Shown here in pieces: positions 50,343 to 57,938 of a DNA stretch of 64,000 bases. The DNA comes from Alloalcanivorax xenomutans (GTDB lineage: Bacteria > Pseudomonadota > Gammaproteobacteria > Pseudomonadales > Alcanivoracaceae). Where the stretch lies: assembly GCF_900217905.1 (NCBI RefSeq), contig NZ_OBMO01000002.1, forward strand, positions 60,827 to 124,826, read 5' to 3'. Both the position numbers and the translations under genes were made by a program. The notes below the pieces were generated by a model, which worked only from the letters and a program-made list of their open reading frames with translations, did not search any database and had not been told where the DNA came from. How positions within the stretch are numbered: the first letter of the stretch is position 1; each line of letters begins with the position of its first letter.

Positions 50343-51620
50343 TCAGGGCGACGACAACGACACATGAAAACAACAGCCGCCCGCTGGCAGGGAGGCGACC
50401 GAGATACGCCAACCCTGACTGGCACAGATGCGTTTCACCAGCGAAAGACCGAGCCCCATGCCTTCACCCCGGGCGCTGCTTCCCCGCACGAACGGCTGAA
50501 AAACCGTCACCTGCTCCGCTTCGGGAATACCGGACCCGCTATCCTCCACTTTGAAGCCATGCGCCGACAGCGTCAGTATGACGCCGCCGTTTTCGGTGTA
50601 GTGGCAGGCATTGCGCAGCAGGTTGCCCAGAACCGCTCCCAGTAAAGTCTGGTTATAGGCCTTGGAGGTGCAGCCCCCGCCATGCGGGTATCGCACTTGA
50701 AAATCCAGCCCCTTGGCACGCATCTGAGGCGCCCAGCGGGCACATTGTTCTTCCACCACCTGCTCAAGAGTGGCGTCGGCGGCGAAGGCCGAATCCTTTG
50801 GATCATTACGCGCCAGCATCAGGAAGGTGTCCACCAGACCATGCATTTCCTTCACCGAACGGGCGATACGTTCCACCTGTTCCCGTTCCCGCTCCGCCAG
50901 TGGCCGGGCCGCCAGCAATTCACAGCTGCCGGCGATCACCATCAGCGGCGTGCGCAGTTCGTGACTGACATCCCCGGTGAACAGACGCTCGCGCTCAAGG
51001 GATTCATGCAAGCGCCGCAGCGTGGCGTCAAAGGCCGCCGCCAGATGTCCGATTTCATCGTCCGCGTAATGCAGCGCCAGGGGCGGCGAATGGGAAAGCA
51101 AGCGGTCTTCCTGCCGCACCTGCCAGGCCAGCCGCACCAAAGGGGCCATCACTTTTCTTGCCAGCAACCAACCAAGCAGGCAGGCGGCCACCACGCTGAG
51201 CAGGAAGCCAACCGCGACCACCTGGAATAATGCCTGCTCACGGGCTTCGAACTCCTGCTGCTCCTGCAACAGCAAATAACGCTGCCCACCTTCATCACGC
51301 ACATAGGCGTAATAGGCTTCGCCGCCGCGCTCCAACTCGTGAAAGCCGGCAGTCAGCGTCATCATCCAGGGCGCCACCGGCAGACCCGCGCCGGCATCAC
51401 TGTAGAAACGGGTCTTCACGTCCAGCCGCGACGAAGAGTGTGCCGGCGCGTCATCGGAAAGAATCGAATCCATTTTGCGATCCATTTCCTCCGACATCAG
51501 ATGCTGCTCGACAAAATGAACGGAGAAGAAAATGCCGAAGGAGAACAGTCCGCTGACCACCAGTGTCATCAACGTAAAAGCAATCACCAAACGCTGGACG
51601 AACGGCTGCCGGCTAGACAT
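50343..51620 (-). CDS. colS: Sensor histidine kinase, ColS-like
   Basis: 425-residue inner-membrane kinase. Helix 1 (about 10-32), a periplasmic domain of about 95 residues rich in acidic residues (EEMDRKMDSILSDD, HELERGGEAYY) and helix 2 (about 130-153) precede a HAMP domain (KVMAPLVRLAWQV to HLAAAFDATLRRLHESL). The HisKA box is FTGDVSHELRTPLMVIAG with His220. The HATPase domain has LLGNLLRNACHYTENGG, VEDSGSGIP and GEGMGLGLSLVKRI. The ColS name is based on gene order (colR before, WarA- and WarB-like genes after), and acidic periplasmic residues would suit the Fe/Zn sensing described for ColS. The ATG at 51620 overlaps colR by 8 bp. Confidence 0.75.
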   Translation of the reverse strand: MSSRQPFVQRLVIAFTLMTLVVSGLFSFGIFFSVHFVEQHLMSEEMDRKMDSILSDDAPAHSSSRLDVKTRFYSDAGAGLPVAPWMMTLTAGFHELERGGEAYYAYVRDEGGQRYLLLQEQQEFEAREQALFQVVAVGFLLSVVAACLLGWLLARKVMAPLVRLAWQVRQEDRLLSHSPPLALHYADDEIGHLAAAFDATLRRLHESLERERLFTGDVSHELRTPLMVIAGSCELLAARPLAEREREQVERIARSVKEMHGLVDTFLMLARNDPKDSAFAADATLEQVVEEQCARWAPQMRAKGLDFQVRYPHGGGCTSKAYNQTLLGAVLGNLLRNACHYTENGGVILTLSAHGFKVEDSGSGIPEAEQVTVFQPFVRGSSARGEGMGLGLSLVKRICASQGWRISVASLPAGGCCFHVSLSSP

Positions 51621-52293
51621 CGGCGCGGTCCGAGAGTCGATAGCCGATACCATGAACGGTATGAAGAAGCGCCCGCTCGAAGGGTTTGTCCACGGCCTGA
51701 CGCAATTGATGGATATGGCTGCGCAAGCTGTCGCTGTCCGGAGGATCCTCCCCCCACAACGCTTCCTCCAGCGCTTCCCGGCGCACCACCGCCGGGCTTT
51801 TCCGCATCAGGATCGCGAGCAGCTTCAACGCCAACGGGTTCAGACGTAAAGTCTGATCGGCGCGGGTGACTTCCAGGGTATCCAGATCGTAATGCAGGTC
51901 CGCCACTTGCAGGTGCCGCTTCAGCTCACCATGACAGCGGCGCAACACCGCTTCGATACGGGCCACCAGTTCCGACAGCGCGAACGGTTTGATCAGATAA
52001 TCGTCCGCGCCGGTACGCAACCCCCGGACACGATCATCCAAGGCGTCGCGCGCCGTCAGCATGATGATCGGCGTGGTCACGCAAGCGTCCTGACGCAGCC
52101 GTTCGCACAGCTGATAGCCGTCCATGCCGGGCAGCATGATATCCAACAGAATCAGATCGAACGACTGGGTTACCGCCAGGTGCAATCCACTGACCCCGTC
52201 CCGGGCACAATCCACCGTAAACCCCTTCAATTGAAGGTAATCCATGACGTTGGCCAGAATATCCGGGTTATCCTCGATGACCAGAATACGCAC
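51613..52293 (-). CDS. colR: OmpR-family response regulator, ColR-like
   Basis: 226-residue response regulator. The receiver domain begins VRILVIEDNPDILANV and has phospho-acceptor Asp51 in LILLDIMLPGMDG, then IIMLTARDALDD and YLIKPFALSEL. The C-terminal winged helix (about 128-222) has LTLNPLALKLLAILM-type and DSLRSHIHQLRQAVDKPF elements ending in TVHGIGYRL. The GTG at 52293, with GGAGAGAG just upstream, gives the normal family length. A longer in-frame GTG at 52356 falls inside a hairpin (CTGAGTG/CACTCAG) and adds 21 unrelated residues. It is divergent from the phosphoesterase genes. Confidence 0.8.
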   Translation of the reverse strand: MRILVIEDNPDILANVMDYLQLKGFTVDCARDGVSGLHLAVTQSFDLILLDIMLPGMDGYQLCERLRQDACVTTPIIMLTARDALDDRVRGLRTGADDYLIKPFALSELVARIEAVLRRCHGELKRHLQVADLHYDLDTLEVTRADQTLRLNPLALKLLAILMRKSPAVVRREALEEALWGEDPPDSDSLRSHIHQLRQAVDKPFERALLHTVHGIGYRLSDRADV

Positions 52294-52419
52294 ATCTCTC
52301 TCCGACACTTCGGGGCGCACTGACGCCGCGCGAACGGCGGCCTGAGTGGCAAACACTCAGAAAGAAGACCTTCCGGCCCCCGATTACGTTCCACCGGACC
52401 CGCTCCGTGTCCGCGATTC

Positions 52420-52448
52420 TTCATCCATTTTTCATCCCCTCGTCACCT
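52420..52448. promoter_or_regulatory. 11-bp-period direct repeat, OmpR/PhoB-type operator
   Basis: TTCATCC (52420-52426) is repeated exactly at 52431-52437 with a 4-base ATTT spacer, and a weaker third unit (GTCACCT) follows at the same 11-bp period. Direct heptamers with 11-bp spacing are how OmpR/PhoB-family regulators bind. It lies between divergent colR and the PhoD-type gene, so it may be a ColR or PhoB site. The match to the Pho box heptamer (CTGTCAT) is only 4-5 of 7. Confidence 0.5.
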
Positions 52449-52570
52449 TTAACTGGGCCCTTACAAACCGATACATGGCACTACGGTACTAAACGCAAGA
52501 GCCACGGCGCCGGTGCAATTCCCTGCTTACTCTTGGGGCGTTTATTGACCGTCTTTCAGCGGGGATCAGC

Positions 52571-54319
52571 ATGGATCACAGGCGTCGCGCTCTGGTACGA
52601 GCGCTCGGGGCAGGCAGCACTTTGGCATTGGCCGGCTGTGGCGGTGGCAGCGGTGGTGACGGTGGCGTGCCCGCCGGCAATCCCGGCACACCCAATCAGC
52701 CCACGGACCCCGACACACCGACGCCCCCATCACCGGAACCCCCGGCGCCGCCCAACGTCCGTTTTCTGCATGGCGTGGCATCCGGCGACCCGCTCTCCAC
52801 GCAAGTGATCCTGTGGACCCGGGTCACTCCCGAGGAAGACGCCGTGGTAACGGTCACCGCCACCGTCGCCACGGATCCCGCCATGACCGCGGTGGTGGCT
52901 CAATACCAGGCCGTGGCCAGCGCCGATGGCGACTATTGCGTCAAGGTGGATGCCACCGGACTGCTGCCCGGCCGCTGGTATTACTACCAGTTCGAGGTGG
53001 GGCAGCAGCGCTCCCCGATCGGCCGCACCCGCACCTTCCCGGAGTCCTGGAAGGCCACTGATCGGGCCCGCTTCGCGGTGGTGTCCTGCTCCAACTTCCC
53101 CAATGGCTATTTCTCGGTCTACAAAGCGGTGGCGGACCTGGGCGACCTGGATTTCGTGTTGCATCTGGGGGATTACATCTACGAATACGGCGCCGGCGAG
53201 TACGGCGACTTTCCCGAGCGCGTCCCCGATCCGCCTCATGAAATCGTCACCCGGGAGGATTACCGGCGCCGCCATGCCCAGTACAAAACCGATGAGGACC
53301 TGCAGGCGCTGCACCAACAGTTCCCCATGATCGCGATCTGGGACGACCATGAGTCCGCCAACGACAGCTGGCACGGTGGCGCCGAGAACCACGACCCTCT
53401 CACCGAAGGTGTCTGGCAGCAGCGCAAAAGTGCCGCCCGTGAAGTGTATTTCGAATGGATGCCGATCCGTCCCCGCGAGCCCGGTAACACGGACATCATC
53501 TATCGCCGCTTCCACTTCGGCGATTTGCTCGATCTGACCCTGCTGGATACCCGGCTGGAAAGCCGTGACGAACCCTTGCCGGCGGTGGCCGGCTCACTGG
53601 ATCCGAACCGCAATGACCCGGATCGCCGCCTGATCAGCGAGGCACAAATGGACTTCCTGCTCGCCGGGCTCGACAACGCACGGGGACACTGGCGTTTCAT
53701 CGGCCAGCAGGTCATGTTCGCGCAACTCAATATTCTCGAAATCCCCGGCCTGACCCCGGACATGAAGGGCCAGCTGCTGGCCGTCAACATGGATCAGTGG
53801 GATGGCTATACCGCCGACCGCGACACCATTCTCAAACATATCGAGGACAACCGGATCGATAACGTGGTCGTGCTCACCGGGGACATTCACACCTCCTGGG
53901 CCAACGAGTTGTACCGCAATCCCGCCGTGCTGGTGGGGGATCTGTTTGCCCGCCCGCTGGCGGCGGAATTCGTGGCGCCGTCGGTAACCAGCCCCGGTTT
54001 CCCCGACGGCCTGGCGGAGCTGGCCTCTGTCGCGCTTCCGGTGGTCAATCCGCACATTCGCTACACCGAGTTGAAAACCCACGGCTTTATCCTGGTGGAT
54101 GTGACCCGCGGCCGCGCCCAGGCCGAGTTCCATTATGTCAACAGCATCGAGGCCTATGACCTGCGCGGTCAGATCAATGATCGGCTGACCAAGGTCGTGG
54201 CGGTGGAAAGCGGCAGCAGCCGCATCAAGGAAGACCTGCCGCTATCCCGCCCCCGAACGTTGCGCACCGCCCTGTTCCATCCTCCCGTCGAGCACAACCA
54301 GGAAGAGGTACTATCATGA
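52571..54319 (+). CDS. phoD: PhoD-family alkaline phosphatase lipoprotein
   Basis: 582-residue exported phosphodiesterase/phosphatase. The N-terminus combines a twin-arginine motif (HRRRALVRALGAG) with a lipobox (LALAGC), indicating a Tat-exported lipoprotein with a Gly/Pro-rich linker. The PhoD N-terminal domain has FLHGVASGDPLSTQVILWTRVTP. The metallophosphatase core has VVSCSNFPNGYFSVYKAVAD, LHLGDYIYEYG, AIWDDHESANDSW (metal ligands) and VVLTGDIHTSW with the late histidine. Length is typical (about 520-600). It would release phosphate from phosphodiesters at the cell surface. It overlaps the next gene by 4 bp. Confidence 0.92.
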   Translation: MDHRRRALVRALGAGSTLALAGCGGGSGGDGGVPAGNPGTPNQPTDPDTPTPPSPEPPAPPNVRFLHGVASGDPLSTQVILWTRVTPEEDAVVTVTATVATDPAMTAVVAQYQAVASADGDYCVKVDATGLLPGRWYYYQFEVGQQRSPIGRTRTFPESWKATDRARFAVVSCSNFPNGYFSVYKAVADLGDLDFVLHLGDYIYEYGAGEYGDFPERVPDPPHEIVTREDYRRRHAQYKTDEDLQALHQQFPMIAIWDDHESANDSWHGGAENHDPLTEGVWQQRKSAAREVYFEWMPIRPREPGNTDIIYRRFHFGDLLDLTLLDTRLESRDEPLPAVAGSLDPNRNDPDRRLISEAQMDFLLAGLDNARGHWRFIGQQVMFAQLNILEIPGLTPDMKGQLLAVNMDQWDGYTADRDTILKHIEDNRIDNVVVLTGDIHTSWANELYRNPAVLVGDLFARPLAAEFVAPSVTSPGFPDGLAELASVALPVVNPHIRYTELKTHGFILVDVTRGRAQAEFHYVNSIEAYDLRGQINDRLTKVVAVESGSSRIKEDLPLSRPRTLRTALFHPPVEHNQEEVLS

Positions 54320-56448
54320 AGCCCCTATGGACACTGCTGCCCCTGCTGGCGGCTCTGACTCTGGCCGCCTGCGGAGGAGGAGGCTCTTCCGGCAGTGATT
54401 CCGGCGGCGGCGCCAACCCCGATCCCAACGTGCCGGGTGATGGCGATGGCGGCAATAGTGGTGACGGCGGCGACGGCGATGGCGGCAATGGGGGGCCGGA
54501 TCCCGAACCGGAACCCGAGCCCCTGGCGGCGCTGCGCTTCATCGTGATCGGCGATTCCGGTAGCGGCTCATCGGGCCAGTATGCGGTGGGGGAAGCCATA
54601 GCCGCCGTCTGCGACCATAAAGGCGGCATGGACGAAGCTTCCCCGGCCGCCGGCTGCCATCTCGCCCTGGGGCTGGGCGACAACATCTATGAATCCGGAG
54701 TCACCAGCGTCGACGACCCCCAGTTCGAGGAAAAATTCGAAAAACCCTTCGAGCCGATCCAGTTGCCGTTCTACATGGTACTGGGCAACCACGACAACAC
54801 CGGTTATGTCGGCGGTGATGGTGCTGGCAATGCCCGCGGCGAATTCCAGGTCGACTACCATTACTTCGATGGCCGGCTGTCCAACCGTTGGAAAATGCCG
54901 GATCGGTACTACCGGCACACGCCGGCTCCGACCACCCGTGACGGCCGCCCGCTGGTGGATTTCTTCGCCCTGGATTCCAACCCCATCGCCGGCGGTTTCG
55001 CCGACCCGGACATCGCCTACGCTTACCACACCTATGGCGTGGACCAGCGCAACTGGGCGGTGAACGCACTGGCCGGTTCCAATGCGGTATTCAAGATCGC
55101 CATGGCGCATCACCCTTATCTTTCCAATGGTTCCCATGGCAATGCCGGTAATTACGACGGCGTGCCGCATCAAATTTTGCCAGTGCTGGCCGGGACCCGC
55201 TGGAAGGCGTTCATGGAAGAGGCGGTGTGCGATCAGGCCGACTTCTTCCTGGCCGGTCACGATCATGATCTGCAGGTGCTGTCAGGCGTGCCGTCCTCCT
55301 GCGGCCGAACCCAATTCATGGTTAGCGGCGCCGCCGGCAAACATCGCTCCATCGACGATCCGCAGCGCAACCAGGCGCTGTTCCAGCAAGGTGATGAATA
55401 CGGTTTCATGTGGCTGCAGGCCACCGAGGCGGATGAGGAAAACCAGACTCCGGCATCTTTGTGCCTGGAAGTCTATGTGGTGGATAAAGACGCGGAAGGG
55501 CTTGGCGTCATCGACGGCAGCGATGAGCTGACCCCGGCGTTCACGCACTGCTATGACAAGCAAGCGAAAACCGGCCTTACTCCCGGCAATGACTTTACCG
55601 GTCAGCCCATCGGTGACGGCGCCTTGCCATTGCCTCTACCGGAGGACTTCGACGCCACCTTCACCGGCCCGCTGAAAGAGTTGCGCGAGGCCCTGGTGTC
55701 GGGTTTCACCGAAGCCGGCGCGGACTTGCCGCCGGACATGCGGCAAACACTGGATCAACTGATCGCCGGTATGGACATTCTGTTGAACGCCCTGGATGCG
55801 GCCACCGCCGCCATCGTCAACGGAGACAGCAGTGAAATCACCCAGTCGGTGGAGGCGGTGCTGGCCGCGGCCGAGCAACTGCAGGCCATCGACACCAGCA
55901 GCCTGCCGGCGCCGTTCGATCAGCTGGGCGGTGCCTTCCAGGCCCTGGCCGCGGGGATCGGCAGCGGCGAAACCGAGCCGGGAGAAGGCAGCACGGTGGA
56001 CGACATCGCCTTCATCGCCGGTCCTCTGGTGGAGCTGTCCCGCAACCTGCATAACATCCTGGATGGCATCGAGGAAGTGATGCCCGAGGAGGTGCCGGTG
56101 TTCGCCGGGCTCACGTCGGTACTGTCCACCGTCACCCTGGGACTGGCCAACACTCTGGAACAGCTGGTGGCCCTGGACGTCAGCGCCGGCGGTGACGAAC
56201 TGGTGGGAACGGTCCAGCAAACCCTGGAGCACCTGGTCAACGATGTGCTCTGGCTCAACAAGATTCCCGGAGCCGAAGACTATCCCGCCCTGCCCGGGGA
56301 TTTCCTTTCCTCGGTACTGTCCACCCTGGTACGGGAGATCACCACGATACTGGATACGGTGCTGGAAGGGCCTTTGGATTTCCTCCGCGATCTGCTGTCG
56401 CCGATCACCGGATTATTGCGGGATCTGTTGTCCGGTTTGTTTGGTTAG
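54316..56448 (+). CDS. Calcineurin-like phosphoesterase lipoprotein with C-terminal extension
   Basis: 710-residue lipoprotein. The signal peptide ends in LTLAAC (lipobox), followed by an 45-residue Gly/Asp/Asn-rich linker. The phosphoesterase domain (about 74-400) resembles purple-acid-phosphatase/ACP5-type enzymes, with IVIGDSGSGS, LGLGDNIYESG, MVLGNHDNTG, MAHHPYLSNGSHGN and LAGHDHDLQVLSG giving all five metal-ligand blocks. Residues of about 435-710 are an extra region predicted to be almost wholly helical and hydrophobic-heptad rich (LDQLIAGMDILLNALDAATAAIVN, ending LLRDLLSGLFG). I cannot match that part to a known domain. It is coupled to phoD by an ATGA overlap and both face the envelope. 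Confidence 0.82.
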   Translation: MKPLWTLLPLLAALTLAACGGGGSSGSDSGGGANPDPNVPGDGDGGNSGDGGDGDGGNGGPDPEPEPEPLAALRFIVIGDSGSGSSGQYAVGEAIAAVCDHKGGMDEASPAAGCHLALGLGDNIYESGVTSVDDPQFEEKFEKPFEPIQLPFYMVLGNHDNTGYVGGDGAGNARGEFQVDYHYFDGRLSNRWKMPDRYYRHTPAPTTRDGRPLVDFFALDSNPIAGGFADPDIAYAYHTYGVDQRNWAVNALAGSNAVFKIAMAHHPYLSNGSHGNAGNYDGVPHQILPVLAGTRWKAFMEEAVCDQADFFLAGHDHDLQVLSGVPSSCGRTQFMVSGAAGKHRSIDDPQRNQALFQQGDEYGFMWLQATEADEENQTPASLCLEVYVVDKDAEGLGVIDGSDELTPAFTHCYDKQAKTGLTPGNDFTGQPIGDGALPLPLPEDFDATFTGPLKELREALVSGFTEAGADLPPDMRQTLDQLIAGMDILLNALDAATAAIVNGDSSEITQSVEAVLAAAEQLQAIDTSSLPAPFDQLGGAFQALAAGIGSGETEPGEGSTVDDIAFIAGPLVELSRNLHNILDGIEEVMPEEVPVFAGLTSVLSTVTLGLANTLEQLVALDVSAGGDELVGTVQQTLEHLVNDVLWLNKIPGAEDYPALPGDFLSSVLSTLVREITTILDTVLEGPLDFLRDLLSPITGLLRDLLSGLFG

Positions 56449-56479
56449 GGAAAGCTTTTCTGTTCCACAGTAAGGACAG

Positions 56480-56585
56480 CGGAGCCGTGTTATACCTTTG
56501 CGGGAACGCCGTGAATACGTCCATGTAGGCTCCCGGTCGAACGTCCCTGTTCGACAGGGTCCCGCAAAGGTATAACACGGCCCCG
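56480..56585 (-). repeat. Structured repeat, copy A (minus orientation)
   Basis: A perfect 22-bp inverted repeat (56484-56505 with 56560-56581, extendable to 26 bp with one mismatch) encloses a 54-base core. Read on the minus strand the core has GGGACCCTGT, an inner 7-bp hairpin (GTCGAAC/GTTCGAC around AGGGAC, 56536-56555) and then GGGAGCCTACA, GGACGTATTCACGGCG. This core matches copy B (56719-56822) almost throughout, while the outer stem is a different sequence. The flank CTCGAAGCGGG just outside the stem is also shared. The 56449-56865 stretch holds no gene, only these two elements. Confidence 0.85.
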
Positions 56586-56718
56586 CTTCGAGGTAACCGG
56601 CAAGCGAAGAAGTTCTTCCGACCACCACCAAACCACCATGAAAGAATGGGGAGCAATCTTCTCTGTGCTGAAAGGTTCCTCGTAGTTCGGGCCCGGAACG
56701 CTGCGGTTCACTCGAAGC

Positions 56719-56822
56719 GGGTCTGTACGGAGGTCTTCCGGGACCCTGTTTGACAGGGACGTCAAACAGGGAGCCTACAGGGACGTATTCACGGCGATCC
56801 CGGAAGACCTCCGTACAGACCC
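56719..56822 (+). repeat. Structured repeat, copy B (plus orientation)
   Basis: A perfect 25-bp inverted repeat (56719-56743 with 56798-56822) encloses the same core as copy A. The inner hairpin here is CCCTGTTTGAC/GTCAAACAGGG (11 bp, 56744-56771) around AGGGAC. ACAGGGACGT occurs twice within the core (56753-56762 and 56777-56786). Upstream lies CACTCGAAGC, as in copy A. The two copies are 137 bp apart and point toward opposite sides, so the whole region is a large imperfect inverted repeat. It is followed 43 bp later by the 3' end of the cytochrome gene. Confidence 0.85.
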
Positions 56823-56865
56823 GTGCCCCCGATCGAGACTCTCTCTCGCTATTCCGCAATGAATC

Positions 56866-57216
56866 TTATTTGGCGCCGCTCAACTGCAACATATGAATCA
56901 CGGTGGCGCGAATTTCCTCGTCGCTGCAATCCACGCACCCGCCCCGTGGCGGCATCGCGTTAACACCGTTGATGGCCTCGCGCACGATAGCGTCAAAGCC
57001 TTCCTCTTCCACTTCGTGGGACCAGTGCAAGCGGTTTTTCTTGGCCACTATCGGCGCTCCGCCGGCCCCGCTGGAATGACAAACCACACAGTATTGTTGA
57101 TAGATGGATGCGCCGTCGCGAACTGCTTTTTTTACGTCGGAAGAAGTACTGTCGGCATCCGTGCACGCCGCCAGCACCAACGGCAATGTCATGATATAAA
57201 AGGATCGCATCAACAT
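56866..57216 (-). CDS. Cytochrome c5-like lipoprotein
   Basis: 116-residue small c-type cytochrome. The N-terminus is a lipoprotein signal (LPLVLAAC). The haem site is YCVVCHSSGAGGAPIV, the methionine ligand is in VNAMPPRGG, and the following GGCVDCSDEEIRATVIHML carries the extra cysteine pair that marks the cytochrome c5 family. It probably shuttles electrons at the periplasmic membrane face. ATG codons at 57216 and 57210 are both possible, with only a weak GAG upstream. It is separated from cobU by about 200 bp in which no gene is seen. Confidence 0.85.
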   Translation of the reverse strand: MLMRSFYIMTLPLVLAACTDADSTSSDVKKAVRDGASIYQQYCVVCHSSGAGGAPIVAKKNRLHWSHEVEEEGFDAIVREAINGVNAMPPRGGCVDCSDEEIRATVIHMLQLSGAK

Positions 57217-57414
57217 GATCAACTCTTGGCGGTATGTTCCCGGACTCACCCCAGACGGGGAAAGGATTATGGCTTTTTAAAGTAACGCCTGGGTCGCGTA
57301 GCGAAAAGTATAGCGTTGCTGTCCGGCACAAACATGACAACCGGATGAGCGCCGGGCGACGCTTGGGTCAAAGGGGGAGAGGCGTTCCGGATCAGCCGGA
57401 TCGGGTAGCGGATT

Positions 57415-57933
57415 TCAGGTGATGGATTTCAGGTCCAGGGACAGTCCGGCCACCACCAGCCGTACATTCTGGCAACGTTGCGCCAGGGCCTGATTGAGCC
57501 AGCCGAGTTCATCGCCGAAGCGGCGGGTGAGCGGGTCCATGCCAATAATGCCGAGCCCCACTTCATTGCTGACGATCACCACCGGGCCAGGATACTCGAC
57601 CAGGGTCTCAAGGAAATCGTCGCGCTCCTTCTGGTAGCGTTCCTCGCCGGCGTGCAGCAGGTTGCTCAGCCAAAGGCTCATGCAGTCGATCAGCAGACAC
57701 GGCGATGCCGGCGCTTGCTCGCGCAGCACCCGGCCCAGCGCCAGCGGTTCTTCCACCAGCCCCCAATGGTCCGGGCGGCGGTGGCGATGCCGTTCGATAC
57801 GATCCCGCATTTCCCCGTCCCCGGCGGTGGCGGTGGCCACGTAGGTCACCGGGCGGCCGCTGTTCGCCGCCGCCCGCTCCGCTTCCGCGCTTTTGCCGGA
57901 ACGGATACCGCCGAGGATCAGGGTATGCGTCAT
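57415..57933 (-). CDS. cobU: Adenosylcobinamide kinase/guanylyltransferase
   Basis: 172-residue bifunctional CobU/CobP enzyme that phosphorylates adenosylcobinamide and transfers GMP to it, the step before CobS. The P-loop is LILGGIRSGKSAEAERAA, the guanylylation histidine lies in DRIERHRHRRPDHW, and LIDCMSLWLSNLL and VIVSNEVGLGIIGMDPLTRRFGDELGWLNQALA complete the family pattern. It stands about 8.5 kb from cobS on the other strand and only 5 bp after the nitronate monooxygenase gene, so it appears to be co-transcribed with that unrelated gene. No second riboswitch is seen near it. Confidence 0.94.
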   Translation of the reverse strand: MTHTLILGGIRSGKSAEAERAAANSGRPVTYVATATAGDGEMRDRIERHRHRRPDHWGLVEEPLALGRVLREQAPASPCLLIDCMSLWLSNLLHAGEERYQKERDDFLETLVEYPGPVVIVSNEVGLGIIGMDPLTRRFGDELGWLNQALAQRCQNVRLVVAGLSLDLKSIT

Positions 57934-57938
57934 CGGGA

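Noticed and set aside
52410..52450. Certain Pho box before the PhoD-type gene
   Set aside because: The direct repeats have the right 11-bp period but match CTGTCAT at only 4-5 of 7 positions, so PhoB control is left open and ColR is equally possible.
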